Assembly: GCA_029838195.1 (NCBI GenBank) | Contig: JALGVJ010000008.1 | Coordinates: 62,001 to 126,000 of the forward strand | Reading direction: 5' to 3' | Source of the DNA: Promethearchaeota archaeon | GTDB lineage: Archaea; Asgardarchaeota; Lokiarchaeia; Sigyniarchaeales; SOKP01 | Length of the DNA: 64,000 nt | Shown: one piece after another, positions 53,740 to 62,684 of the stretch | Numbering within the stretch: position 1 is the first letter of the stretch | Layout: each line of letters opens with the position of its first letter | Position numbers and translations under genes: made by a program | Notes under the pieces: generated by a model | The model's database searches: none | What the model was told of the DNA's origin: nothing | Seen by the model: only the letters and a program-made list of their open reading frames with translations

Positions 53740-55038
53740 TTACCCATAGAAAAACCCCAATAGGAATAAATAAATAGAAGCCGTTGCGATATGAATGAAA
53801 GCAAAAGTAGCGCCTACTTTTAATAATCTTTTATAATTGAGATTTTCCACGCCAGAGTCTTGGGCAATTTTTAGCGTCACGACATCACATGCTGCTCCTT
53901 GAGGAATGATATTTCCTCCAAGGTTTATCCCAATAAGGAATGCGAAATATAAAGGAATGGAGGCAAATCCAAAATCCACGATTAACGTGTCGATGATAGG
54001 AATAAATACTAATGCAGTAGGAGTATTTGCTACAAAACCAGAAACCAAGCTAACGATGATTAATATTAAAAAATAAAGGAGGTATCTATTCAAGTTTTCA
54101 AAGGGAATGGTGATAAAAATTTCCCGAAAGCCGGCTTCTAATAAACAACCGATGACCACGTACAGAGAGATGAAAAAGAAAATTATTTCCCATTCCACGT
54201 CCTTGAGTACATCGCTCAATTTTTTTTTTGTCATTTTTCGATTGACGAGTACTAAAATGAGGGCAGAGATAGTAGCGGTTAAATATAGCAGAGGTAAGAT
54301 AGCAAATAGCACGATGGTCGTGGCAATGGCAACGGCATTAAAATAAAAATATTTTTTATTTTTGATGATGATTTCCGTATCAATTAATTCCATGACGACT
54401 TTTTTCTGGTGGATGTCTATGGAAGGTTCTTTACTTAAAATAAAGTGGTCCATTAATATAATGGTCAAGAACAACAATCCAAAAGAAAAAAGCCAATAAT
54501 ATTGAATAAAATAAATGGTATCTAAGTTAAAAGCGGTGGAAATGATAATGTTTTCACCGCTTGAGAAGGGCGTGATGATAGAACCAATATTGATGCATAT
54601 GGTCATGCCTAATAAATAAGTGCCCGCCCTAATTTTAAGAAAATGGCATAGACGAACGACAACGGGTGCTAAAATGAGAACAACCACGACGTCGGTAATT
54701 ATTGCGGCGAGAAGAGTGGTAATAATGCATAGTAAATAAAAGAAGATTCTCTGATCTCCTCCCGACAGCTTGAATAATTTAATTGCTACGAATTCCAAGA
54801 TATTGGAATCTTGAGCAACTTGGGTGATGATACTCATGCTAAGAATGATAATGATGGCTTCAAACTCAATAAAAGAAATAAAAGTCTGAAAAGGCAAGCC
54901 TTTCACGATTCCCGTAATAAAACCTGCTATAAAGCAGCATAGTATAGAAATGGCTACAAAATCCAAGTCTTTCGAGGAGTAGCTAATGATAATAACAACG
55001 AACAAGATAAAAATGGTTATTAAGAGAGGTAGTTCCAT
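53740..55038 (-). CDS. ArsB/NhaD/SLC13-type ion transporter
   Basis: 432 residues with 10-12 membrane helices, in the ion transporter superfamily (arsenite, Na+/H+ or dicarboxylate carriers). The first half contains FISFIEFEAIIIILSMSIIT near 55 and TDVVVVLILAPVV near 118, a helix-break of the family. The second half contains SGFVANTPTALVFIPI near 335 and GINLGGNIIPQGAACDVVTL near 375, the pseudo-symmetric counterpart. The NTPTA and GGNI-type loops are typical of re-entrant substrate sites. Substrate cannot be told. It is the last of three minus-strand genes that include longin-like and SRPBCC proteins. Confidence 0.75.
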   Translation of the reverse strand: MELPLLITIFILFVVIIISYSSKDLDFVAISILCCFIAGFITGIVKGLPFQTFISFIEFEAIIIILSMSIITQVAQDSNILEFVAIKLFKLSGGDQRIFFYLLCIITTLLAAIITDVVVVLILAPVVVRLCHFLKIRAGTYLLGMTICINIGSIITPFSSGENIIISTAFNLDTIYFIQYYWLFSFGLLFLTIILMDHFILSKEPSIDIHQKKVVMELIDTEIIIKNKKYFYFNAVAIATTIVLFAILPLLYLTATISALILVLVNRKMTKKKLSDVLKDVEWEIIFFFISLYVVIGCLLEAGFREIFITIPFENLNRYLLYFLILIIVSLVSGFVANTPTALVFIPIIDTLIVDFGFASIPLYFAFLIGINLGGNIIPQGAACDVVTLKIAQDSGVENLNYKRLLKVGATFAFIHIATASIYLFLLGFFYG

Positions 55039-55163
55039 TATTTAACGGGAATTTAAGTAATTAGTGTAATTAAGAGGAATACACGGATTCATTTAAAGAT
55101 GATTGTTCCTAAAGAAATTCATGGATTGTGAATGATATTGATAGAGAACTAAGAATAAGAAAC

Positions 55164-56009
55164 TCATTCCAATAAAAAAAGTCTCAAGAAATACTCTGCC
55201 AAGTTTAATTCTCTCAGAATTTTGTAATTATTTACGATATAATCGAAGATTTTTTCTTGCAAGAAATACAAAATACATTTTTTAGGATCCAGAACTTTTT
55301 TAATGATTCGTATGACAGAATTTAAAATGATAATTAATTGTTTTTCAGTTAAAATCATGTTAGAATTATTTGGATTAATCGCAATAATATTGAATCCAGA
55401 TAAACGATCAAATGAAATTTTTTTTAATTCAGGGTCATTTTTTATATGGTCTTGTTCTTTAAAATTGGTGTACATTCGTTCTAATTTCTGATAAATGATA
55501 GATTTTTCCTCCTCGGAGGCATGCTCTTCAATGACGTTCATGAGGAGGTTTAAGAGTTGCTGGAAAATCCCTAAAATATCAAAAAATTCCCCTATGGTTT
55601 CCACGTTCTCTGCTTGTTTCCATTGCATGTAATATTCCATGATGGTTTTTTTGAACTCTTTATAGATATCGACGTTTCCATTCCATTTTCGCCTCCATTC
55701 TTTACCATCCTTGATATATTCTTGTAAAAATGATTGTTTTATCACGTTTAAACGAGCCTTTAATAAACTAGAAGAAACATCTTTTGTATCCGCCGCAATG
55801 AATAATAATCTAGAAACCTTATCCTTTAAATAAACCCATCTCAAGCCCGCCATTTCTATGCTTTCTAATCCTTGCTTGAACTCTTTCACCGTGAATTGAT
55901 TCAATGCTGCTAATAATCCGGAAACCAAATCCTCATCTACAGGGAACTCTCTGAAAGATTGATACACTAAAGTAATTCCTGATTCTTCTTGAATTATCCA
56001 CGTGTTCAT
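55164..56009 (-). CDS. Longin-like domain protein
   Basis: 281 residues. Residues 1-125 have the order of an Asgard longin-like domain: strand TWIIQEESGITLVYQSF, helix DLVSGLLAALNQFTVKEF, strands ESIEMAGLRWVYLK and VSRLLFIAADT, helix ARLNVIKQSFLQEYI, then a tryptophan-bearing segment WRRKWNGNVDIYKEF. The rest is helical (IGEFFDILGIFQQLLNLLMN) with a later strand region (FNIIAINPNNSNMIL) and no recognised domain. Eukaryotic longin domains work with small GTPases and trafficking; in Asgard archaea they occur in many contexts. The gene sits 57 bases after the SRPBCC gene and 125 bases ahead of the transporter gene on the same strand. Confidence 0.65.
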   Translation of the reverse strand: MNTWIIQEESGITLVYQSFREFPVDEDLVSGLLAALNQFTVKEFKQGLESIEMAGLRWVYLKDKVSRLLFIAADTKDVSSSLLKARLNVIKQSFLQEYIKDGKEWRRKWNGNVDIYKEFKKTIMEYYMQWKQAENVETIGEFFDILGIFQQLLNLLMNVIEEHASEEEKSIIYQKLERMYTNFKEQDHIKNDPELKKISFDRLSGFNIIAINPNNSNMILTEKQLIIILNSVIRIIKKVLDPKKCILYFLQEKIFDYIVNNYKILRELNLAEYFLRLFLLE

Positions 56010-56065
56010 TTTATTCTTATTTTACCCACATAAACATTATTAATAAATATTAAGTGCAAATCCCA

Positions 56066-56548
56066 TTATAAAAGCTCTTTCATATCATTATTTTTACAGA
56101 ATTTTTCGAGATTACGCAATAAATCCGTTAATTTGGTTCTTAAAATCATTTCAGAAGCGCTTTTTCCTATAGAATTGAGGAAATCACTACTTAGGTTAAA
56201 TTTATGAATAAAAACGCCAATTTTCGTCACGTTTTCTGCGAGGGATTTCACGCGCAAATTCCCTTCTAAATCAGTCACATCTTTATTATTCCGCACGTTA
56301 AATTCAATTAATCGCCCCTTTCCTTCTTCTTCTCCCTTATCCATCATCACGAGTTCACCTTCCATTTCTATCGGAAAATTGACGACTTTTACTTCATCGC
56401 GAATCTTGCTATAAAATACATTAGGAGCAGTAAACGTGACTTTGATTTCCTTAACGGGACTAAGACGTTCCCAGATTTTTTCCTTATAAATTGCTTTTAA
56501 GAAAACCTCTTTATTTAAGTTCTTAATTTCTAATACTTTCGAAATAAT
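56066..56548 (-). CDS. SRPBCC (CoxG/START-like) protein with probable ATT start
   Basis: About 160 residues. From complement 56548 the protein reads IISKVLEIKNLNKEVFLKAI, then IWERLSPVKEIKVTFTAPN and later MEGELVMMDKGEEEGKGRLI, and ends with a long helix (MILRTKLTDLLRNLEKFCKN). This helix-strand-grip plan matches small SRPBCC proteins that bind lipids or hydrophobic ligands. The first in-frame ATG (complement 56365) would cut off 61 residues of the fold. ATT 56548 lies 8 bases after AAAGGTG and is the likely start. The only nearby ATG (56555) is out of frame by one base. A single-base frameshift there is the alternative. Confidence 0.6.
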   Translation of the reverse strand: MISKVLEIKNLNKEVFLKAIYKEKIWERLSPVKEIKVTFTAPNVFYSKIRDEVKVVNFPIEMEGELVMMDKGEEEGKGRLIEFNVRNNKDVTDLEGNLRVKSLAENVTKIGVFIHKFNLSSDFLNSIGKSASEMILRTKLTDLLRNLEKFCKNNDMKELL

Positions 56549-56556
56549 CTTTCATG

Positions 56557-56563
56557 CACCTTT
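56557..56563 (-). promoter_or_regulatory. Shine-Dalgarno AAAGGTG deciding an ATT start
   Basis: Read on the minus strand, AAAGGTG ends 8 bases before ATT 56548. The ATG at 56555 lies only one base away from it, too close for initiation. The spacing therefore supports ATT as start of the SRPBCC gene. Confidence 0.5.
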
Positions 56564-56772
56564 AATTATTCACGTGAATGTGGGATAAAAAATGATAATA
56601 ATAAAATTTATTTTAATTTTTTTTATAAGAATCGTGGATAGCTTTTTGTCTCAGTTTGCCTCAGACTTCCTCAATTATATTAAATCATTTTACTCATGTA
56701 CAAATATTCATCATTGGCAGATTAACACGAAAATTTTAAACTTATTCGAGGTGCCTTTAAAGTTTTATAATA

Positions 56773-56979
56773 TTATACCTCACGGATTAATTTGGAATGC
56801 TGGAGATCATTTTCATTCTTACATTTTGGGCATATCCACGTGGTCTTATTTGCTTGAACAGAAGAAATGCAATTAGAACAGACAGAGATATCACAGATAC
56901 AATAATATAGATCTTCTAAAGAATTTTCAAAGTTTTTTTTACAAACATAGCAAACCGGAGGAGGAGTTTCCTTTTTCAT
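56773..56979 (-). CDS. Small RING-like zinc-binding protein
   Basis: 68 residues with eight cysteines: C10 and C13, C27 and C29, C34 and C37, C50 and C53. The spacing CxxC-x13-CxC-x4-CxxC-x12-CxxC is close to the cross-brace of RING fingers (C3HC4 type, here with cysteine in the histidine place and one extra residue after it) and also possible for other treble-clef proteins. WICPKCKNEN near 48 is a typical last pair. Asgard archaea encode ubiquitin systems with small RING-type E3 proteins, so this is a candidate, but no ubiquitin, E1 or E2 gene is seen in the window. It may equally be a simple zinc adaptor. Confidence 0.55.
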   Translation of the reverse strand: MKKETPPPVCYVCKKNFENSLEDLYYCICDISVCSNCISSVQANKTTWICPKCKNENDLQHSKLIREV

Positions 56980-57018
56980 GTTTCTTTATCCGTATTCTTA
57001 ATTTGAAAAGGATAATTC

Positions 57019-57255
57019 ATGAAATTATTTATAATTTTTCTAATTATTATATATATCATGGAACTTAGTAAAAGCATGCGAATATTATATTTATTAACGA
57101 TTTTTTTCATTTATAGAATGATATTTGCGCTCTTTCAAGGAAGAATGAATGAATTCCTTAGTTGGGCCCTTTTTTTGCTCATTTATTCTCTTTCTCTCAC
57201 AATCTTGTATTTTGTCGCTAGAAAATGGGAAAAAAGTACCCTTAATGAGAGTTAA
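57019..57255 (+). CDS. Small 2-3 TM membrane protein
   Basis: 78 residues, with AAGGAT 5 bases before the ATG. Hydrophobic segments lie near 2-14, 21-40 and 47-66, and the tail is charged (ARKWEKSTLNES). Loop residues LSKSMRILY and LFQGRMNEFLSW contain no known motif. The ribosome site and hydrophobic pattern support a real gene. It is divergent from the RING-like gene and convergent with the damaged histidine kinase gene. Confidence 0.55.
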   Translation: MKLFIIFLIIIYIMELSKSMRILYLLTIFFIYRMIFALFQGRMNEFLSWALFLLIYSLSLTILYFVARKWEKSTLNES

Positions 57256-57266
57256 TGAAGGTAATT

Positions 57267-58796
57267 TTAATCGTGAGGAATGGCTCTCGGAAGCAAGATT
57301 GAAAAATTAGTACCGAGAGAATGATCCCTTTCTATTCGATTTTCTACCCAAATCTTTCCCCCGTAATAATTAATTATTTTTGCTACTAAGGAAAGCCCTA
57401 TTCCCATTCCTTTTTTACCCTTGAATTCTTTATATCCTTGCATGAATATTTTTTCCTTAAAACCATCGGGAATTCCCACTCCATTATCGATGATCTCTAT
57501 TTTTACCATATTTAAATCTGAATTAGAAATTTTTATTAGGATTTCTATGGATTCATTTTCATTGTATTTAATCGCATTAGAAAAAAAGTTCGTAAAAACA
57601 TCAAATAATAATTCATTCGTTTGAACTTCAATTACATTATCTGGTGTTTCTACTTCTATTTTTATTTCTTTTTCTTGAAAACCTTTCTGCATGTATTCAA
57701 TGGCTTTATTTAGGTATTTGTGTAAATTAATGGGCTTTAATCCCATAGGTTCGTTTTCTAAAGAAGACAACTTATTGATATTGGAAATTAATTGTTTAGC
57801 ATTCGCAATTTGACTCCTAAGAATAGAATATAGATGGTTAAATTTCTCAGAAAAGAAAAAATTTTTCTCTTCTTTTAATTTGTAACATAATTCTAAGGAT
57901 AAGGAGATATTTTAAATAATATTGCTCATGTCATGGGCAAATAAATTCTTGTAAAAATTTGCACGTTTATAAGCTTCTTGATAATTCATTTCTAATTTCT
58001 TTAAATCTTGTTCTACTTGCTCTAATTCTTCGATTAAACTTCTTTTTGGGGGTAGAATGATATAGCGTACTTGAAAGGGCTCTTGTAAATAGACCTTTAC
58101 TTGATCCTTAAATAAAATGAGGAAAATTAGAAGAAAAGGGGAATACCCTAAACCCAGAATTATTTTACCTAAAATCCCGTCCGTTATGGCTGTTCCTTAA
58201 TTGGGTTCCAGAAAAATCATGAATAGAGGAAATAATAGTCCATCCAAGCATAAAATACCCATGAATGCTAAAATGTCTAGCACGTATAAAATCGAAATAC
58301 TTGAAAAAAAAGTTTTCATTTTATCAAGAAAGAAAAACATGGTTAAAATTTCAATGATAAACACGAGCAAGCTAATCAAGTTCACGGTGATGGTTTTTCT
58401 AAAAATATCGGATGCAAAATTGAAAATATTAAGAATTATGGGAGAATCCAATATCGCAAACAAGAGATAATATAAGAAAAATAAGAAAAAATTGAAAATG
58501 ACGGCAATAATAATGGAATTTCTCAAAATTGTCGGGTCATTAGAGAAAAGAGCTATTGAAAAAGTTAGTAAGATTAAAGAAGAATAAGATATATTACCTC
58601 CAGTAATAAGAATGTTTTCTGTAATTTGAATTGCATAAATTAATGCACTTAGTTATGTGAAAACAAATAAGAATCCAAAATAAGCATAATATAAAGCTAA
58701 AGATTTATTTTTTTGAATATATCTTGCGATTAATATGGGAGAACTTCCATATATTAAAAAATGAAGCAAGAGAATTAAAAAAGTAGTTATTGGGAT
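57267..58796 (-). pseudogene. 7-TM histidine kinase with three in-frame TAA codons
   Basis: One continuous minus-strand frame of 510 codons encodes a full sensor kinase, yet contains TAA at complement 58655-58653, 58199-58197 and 57914-57912, and no ATG at its front. The N-terminal part holds about seven helices (for instance LILLLHFLIYGSSPILIA). The DHp domain reads RANFYKNLFAHDMSNII, then TAA, then NISLSLELCY. The H-box HDMSNIIxNI is clear, and relatives have glutamine at the stop, so CAA to TAA is likely. The ATPase domain is intact: TNFFSNAIKYNENE (N box), EIIDNGVGIPDG (G1), GKKGMGIGLSLVAKII (G2). No frameshift occurs. The last 168 codons could be translated alone from TTG, without the H-box. 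Confidence 0.75.
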
Positions 58797-59017
58797 TTAA
58801 AAAAATATAATAATAATAATAAATTATAGCTCTATTATTTTACATCGTGGCTCATTTTTCAAATATGAGCTCATTATGTTATTTAAATAAATAAAGGGTT
58901 CTACTCAGAAAAAATTTTCGATTTCATGTTATTAATTAAAAATTATATTACTGTGCTCTAAAACAAAAAGAAAATTTATCAATAACATTGATTTCTGTAA
59001 AAATTGAGCTAAAAAAA

Positions 59018-59935
59018 ATGAAGAAAATTGAACATATATTATCCATTCAAGATTTGACTGAGGATCAAATCCATGCCTTATTGGATTTAGCATCCATCGT
59101 CAAGGAAAAACCTCAAAAATATTCTAATTGTTTACAAGGCAAATGTCTTGCTTTATTATTTCAAAAAACCTCCACGCGCACTCGAATATCCTTCCAAAAT
59201 GGAATGTATCAATTAGGTGGAAATGCAATATATTTAGATTGGCGAACTACCAATTTACATTTAGGCGCTCTTTCTGATGAGATAAAATGTCTGACGAGTT
59301 ATGTAGATTTATTAGTTGCAAGGGTTCATGAACATGAAACATTAGAAACCATGAAAAGAGCTTCCAGAGTCCCGGTAATTAACGGATTATCCAATAAATT
59401 CCATCCATGTCAAGTATTAAGTGATCTATTCACCATTAAAGAACAAGTAGGGAAATTTGATGGAATAAATTTAGCATATATAGGAGATGGAAATAATGTG
59501 TGCAATTCTCTAATTCTTGGATGTACAATGGTTGGTATTCATGTTTCCGTGGCAAATCCTGAAAGGTATAAACCCGCCCCTGACGTAATTAAATGGGTTC
59601 AAGAGCAAAAAAAATCTAAATTTTTATCTTTATATGAAGATCCTAAAGAAGCAATAAGAGAGGCGGATTTCATTTATACCGATACATTCGTGTCCATGGG
59701 ACAAGAAGCAGAAACAGATGAGAGATTAAAAGTATTTAAATCGTATCAATTAAATAAAGAATTATTACAACACGCCAGAAAAAATCCTTTTATAATGCAT
59801 TGCTTGCCCGCTCATCGAGAAATTGAAATCACGAGTGAGGTTTTGGATTCAAAAAATTCCATTGTTTTTGAACAAGCAAAAAATCGATTATTTTTACAAA
59901 AAGCCCTTTTGTTAACCCTCTTGAGTGAAAATTAA
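59018..59935 (+). CDS. argF: Ornithine carbamoyltransferase
   Basis: 305 residues from ATG 59018 (MKKIEHILSIQDLTEDQIHA). The frame is open from TTG 58988, but the added residues are not part of the family. It joins carbamoyl phosphate and ornithine to citrulline. The carbamoyl-phosphate site is KTSTRTRISFQNGM near 55, and the ornithine side shows HPCQVLSDLFTIKEQ near 134 and FIMHCLPAHREIEITSEV near 263. Aspartate carbamoyltransferase is excluded by the LPAHR-type motif. It uses the product of CarAB encoded in the same window. No ribosome site is visible, so translation may be leaderless. Confidence 0.92.
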   Translation: MKKIEHILSIQDLTEDQIHALLDLASIVKEKPQKYSNCLQGKCLALLFQKTSTRTRISFQNGMYQLGGNAIYLDWRTTNLHLGALSDEIKCLTSYVDLLVARVHEHETLETMKRASRVPVINGLSNKFHPCQVLSDLFTIKEQVGKFDGINLAYIGDGNNVCNSLILGCTMVGIHVSVANPERYKPAPDVIKWVQEQKKSKFLSLYEDPKEAIREADFIYTDTFVSMGQEAETDERLKVFKSYQLNKELLQHARKNPFIMHCLPAHREIEITSEVLDSKNSIVFEQAKNRLFLQKALLLTLLSEN

Positions 59936-59953
59936 AAAGATTATAAATGAAAA

Positions 59954-60307
59954 TTATCTTTTTTTCTTAAATAAATCTGAAATAAGTCCATCAATTCCCA
60001 GAGATCGTAAAACTGTATCTCGAGCATCGATTTGAACTTTCATTTCTTGCATATTTTTTAACGCATCTTCCAAGGATTTAGAAAATGTCTCACTCATTTT
60101 TAATATGGATTGAGATGTAAGCTCTAAAGATTCCTTTATTGTTTTATTGGTCTCATTCAAGATATTACTCATCTTATCTATGGAAGCCGATATTTGCTCA
60201 CTAATTGTAATTACTTTTTCTGATAGATTTGAGATTTCTCGGCTCATAGATTTCATTTCTTCCTTCATTTCAGACAGTTCCTTTTTCAGATCCTTCATTC
60301 CTAGCAT
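59954..60307 (-). CDS. Coiled-coil protein of unknown function
   Basis: 117 residues, nearly all one long heptad-rich helix (DLKKELSEMKEEMKSMSREI and NLSEKVITISEQISASIDKM), rich in serine, methionine and glutamate. It ends with a glycine break (LGIDGLISDLFKKKR) and a basic tail. AAGG lies 8-9 bases before the ATG. No domain is recognised. It would form a dimeric or trimeric rod in the cytoplasm. It is convergent with argF, 18 bases apart. Confidence 0.65.
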   Translation of the reverse strand: MLGMKDLKKELSEMKEEMKSMSREISNLSEKVITISEQISASIDKMSNILNETNKTIKESLELTSQSILKMSETFSKSLEDALKNMQEMKVQIDARDTVLRSLGIDGLISDLFKKKR

Positions 60308-60691
60308 TTGTTTTCAGCCTTCCTAAAATTAATGCAAGATTATCGCAAAAAGCGCTTTTATGATAAAAATATTCTCCTCTTTTTACGAAACGTTAAATAA
60401 TAGAAGGCATTAAATCTTATTAAATATTATCATGAACCAAATATAAAAATTACCCATTTTTTCATTGGATTTATGGTATATCGAATTTTTTTGGATTTAG
60501 TAGTTTCATGAATTTATTTCAAATCTCATGATCAAAAGATAAGCTGAAAATTGAACCTTGTTTTTTCTAAACTTAGAAAAATACTATTTCAATTTAATAC
60601 TAATAAAAATCAGAAATTTTTCAATTTTACGGTTCAAATGCCATTCTCTCGGAAAAAATTTAAAATTAATGATTATTAATGGTGATGATGA
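60308..60691. other. Intergenic, AT-rich, nothing recognised
   Basis: 384 bases between two minus-strand genes. It should hold the promoter of the coiled-coil gene and the terminator of the NifX-like gene. No frame on either strand looks coding, and no RNA-like structure was seen. Confidence 0.4.
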
Positions 60692-61093
60692 TTAATGGTG
60701 TTGATGACCAAACATATCGTCCGCTTCTGTATGTATTTTATCTATTCCATATCCCTTTCCTGCCCCCGGTTTACAGAGCCCTTCACCACCTTCTAACGTT
60801 CCATCAAGGATTTTTTTTATAACGTCCTCAATCTTTCCTTGTACGCCGTTAATCACTTCAATGTTATATTGATTAAAAAAGTCAACGGCTTTAGGTCCCA
60901 TTCCTCCCGTGATAATACATTTCGCACCTTGTTGATATATAAAGGCCGGGATATTTCCTATACTATGCCCAGGATTAGGTAATTCATTTATTTCCACCAC
61001 TTTACCATCTTCAATAGTAACAAAAGTAAAGGTCGGAGCTCTCCCAAAATGGGCAGATACTCTTCCAGAATCAGAACTAATTGCAATTTTCAT
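60692..61093 (-). CDS. NifX/NifB C-terminal-like (dinitrogenase cofactor) family protein
   Basis: 133 residues with the ribonuclease-H-like fold of the dinitrogenase iron-molybdenum cofactor family: MKIAISSDSGRVSAHFGRAP at the start, FTFVTIEDGKVVEINELPNPGH, then KCIITGGMGPKAVDFF near 58 and IEVINGVQGKIEDVI near 77. Archaeal stand-alone members are widespread without nitrogenase and may carry metal clusters. The C-terminal tail ends in GHQHH and has a CKPGAGKGYG loop near 107, adding possible metal ligands. No nitrogenase gene is seen, so nitrogen fixation should not be inferred. Confidence 0.85.
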   Translation of the reverse strand: MKIAISSDSGRVSAHFGRAPTFTFVTIEDGKVVEINELPNPGHSIGNIPAFIYQQGAKCIITGGMGPKAVDFFNQYNIEVINGVQGKIEDVIKKILDGTLEGGEGLCKPGAGKGYGIDKIHTEADDMFGHQHH

Positions 61094-61307
61094 AATATAT
61101 CCAATTTTTTATTAAACTTTAATTATCTAATAGAGAGATTATTTTTAAGTTTAACGAATAATTATTCATAACCAATTTTTCATGTCTTTACATTAAGTGC
61201 AATTTAAAGGAAATTCATTAAATATTCTTGATGATCTTATTATATTGTTATTTATTAAATTAAAAAAATCATTTCGTTCCTTTTTGATGATGGAAAACAT
61301 TTCAATC

Positions 61308-62684
61308 TCATTTAATCAATTTTCGTTCGCCTACTTTTCTGTAAATAAATCCTTTCTCCTCTACCTTTTTTCTATCAAAAATATTCCTGCCATCAATGAT
61401 AATTGGCGTTTTTACTTTTTTCCTCAAATCATTTAAATCTATATCATAATATTGTTTATGATTAGTGGCAAAAATTAAAATGTCTGCATCCTTGACGGCA
61501 TGATCAAAATCATCCGTTAATTCCGTGAGTGTGTAATCTTTTTCCTTCACGTACGGATCATGAGCAACATAGACAATATTATGAGAATGATATCTGTTTT
61601 GTAAAATCATGACAATATTCTCCGAAGGAGTATTTCGCGTGTCATCCGTGTCTGCTTTATAAGAAACCCCAAGTAAGGTAATTTTAAGATTATCCACGCA
61701 CATCCCTTTTTCTTGTAAAGCATCTTCCATGAGCTCCACCACGTGTTCTGGCATGTAATCATTTAAATATCTTGAATTAGAGATCATTTTAATTTTATCT
61801 TTATATTTTTTTTTCGTGTAGGCCTCATATCCATGAAGTAATAACCAAGGATCTTTAGTCAGACAATGCCCACCTACACCCGAACCGGGATAATGCATCA
61901 TCCGATCATGCCTATAATTGATTAATTCTATGATTTCATAAATGTTTCTATTGAAATCTTCGCATAAAAGAGCCATTTCATTGGCAAAGGCAATGTTTAC
62001 ATCCCTGTATGCATTTTCAATGCATTTTGTCAATTCTGCCGTTAATGTATCCGTGATTTGAAGCTCTTTTTTGACAACCTTCCCATATAAGAATTTAGCA
62101 CGTTCATTTGCTTCCGGACATCCCCCTCCAATAACGCGGGGAAAATTTGTAATGTATTCGATCAATTTCCCCGGCATGACACGTTCAAATGAAAACACGA
62201 GATAAAAGTCTTTTCCCCGTTTTAACCCGCTTCCTTTTTCCAAGATTGGCTGCACGATGTAATCTGTAGTACCGGGAGCTACCGTGGATTCAATAATAAT
62301 TGTAACCCCTTTTTTCATGTGCTTGGCTATTTTGGCAGATACTTCTTTTAACGATTCATAGCGGGGTATTTTCATGTCATCAACAGGCGTTTGAACATCA
62401 ATCAGAATATAATCCGCTGTTTCCACGTCATCATATTTATCGGTAACCTTGAACTTGCCATTTTTTACCACGCGTTCAATTAATTCGTCTAAACCGGGCT
62501 CTTCTCCTTCAAAAGGATTTTTCCCGGCATTTAACCAATCTATTTTCCATCCAGACCGTTTTGATCTCCTTTGAATGCCTGTAACATAAAATCCATCAAC
62601 ATCTGCTAGTAAGGCAGCCATGGGGATCCCTACATACCCCATTCCGATAACTATAATTCGAGTAATCCCTTTTTCATTATCCAT
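61308..62684 (-). CDS. Nucleotide-sugar dehydrogenase (UDP-GlcNAc/ManNAc 6-dehydrogenase type)
   Basis: 458 residues. It oxidises a UDP-sugar at C6 with NAD in two steps to the uronic acid. The Rossmann motif is IVIGMGYVGIPMAALLAD near 12. The active-site cysteine lies in GSGVGGHCLTKDPWLLL near 270. The UDP-binding domain shows LGVSYKADTDDTRNTPSENI near 345. PGKLIEYITNFPRVIGG near 172 fits the ManNAc/GlcNAc dehydrogenase group (WecC/WbpA) better than UDP-glucose dehydrogenase. The product would serve glycan or S-layer decoration. GAGGAAAAAGA precedes the ATG. The divergent neighbour at the right edge is a glycosidase. Confidence 0.88.
   Translation of the reverse strand: MDNEKGITRIIVIGMGYVGIPMAALLADVDGFYVTGIQRRSKRSGWKIDWLNAGKNPFEGEEPGLDELIERVVKNGKFKVTDKYDDVETADYILIDVQTPVDDMKIPRYESLKEVSAKIAKHMKKGVTIIIESTVAPGTTDYIVQPILEKGSGLKRGKDFYLVFSFERVMPGKLIEYITNFPRVIGGGCPEANERAKFLYGKVVKKELQITDTLTAELTKCIENAYRDVNIAFANEMALLCEDFNRNIYEIIELINYRHDRMMHYPGSGVGGHCLTKDPWLLLHGYEAYTKKKYKDKIKMISNSRYLNDYMPEHVVELMEDALQEKGMCVDNLKITLLGVSYKADTDDTRNTPSENIVMILQNRYHSHNIVYVAHDPYVKEKDYTLTELTDDFDHAVKDADILIFATNHKQYYDIDLNDLRKKVKTPIIIDGRNIFDRKKVEEKGFIYRKVGERKLIK

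Noticed and set aside
57267..58796. UAA read as glutamine in this organism
   Set aside because: Many intact genes in the window (for example the alcohol dehydrogenase, CTP synthase and glutamate synthase-like genes) end in TAA right after their conserved ends, so TAA is a normal stop here.
60692..61093. Evidence for nitrogen fixation from the NifX/NifB-like protein
   Set aside because: Stand-alone members are common in archaea lacking nitrogenase, and no nif genes are seen here.
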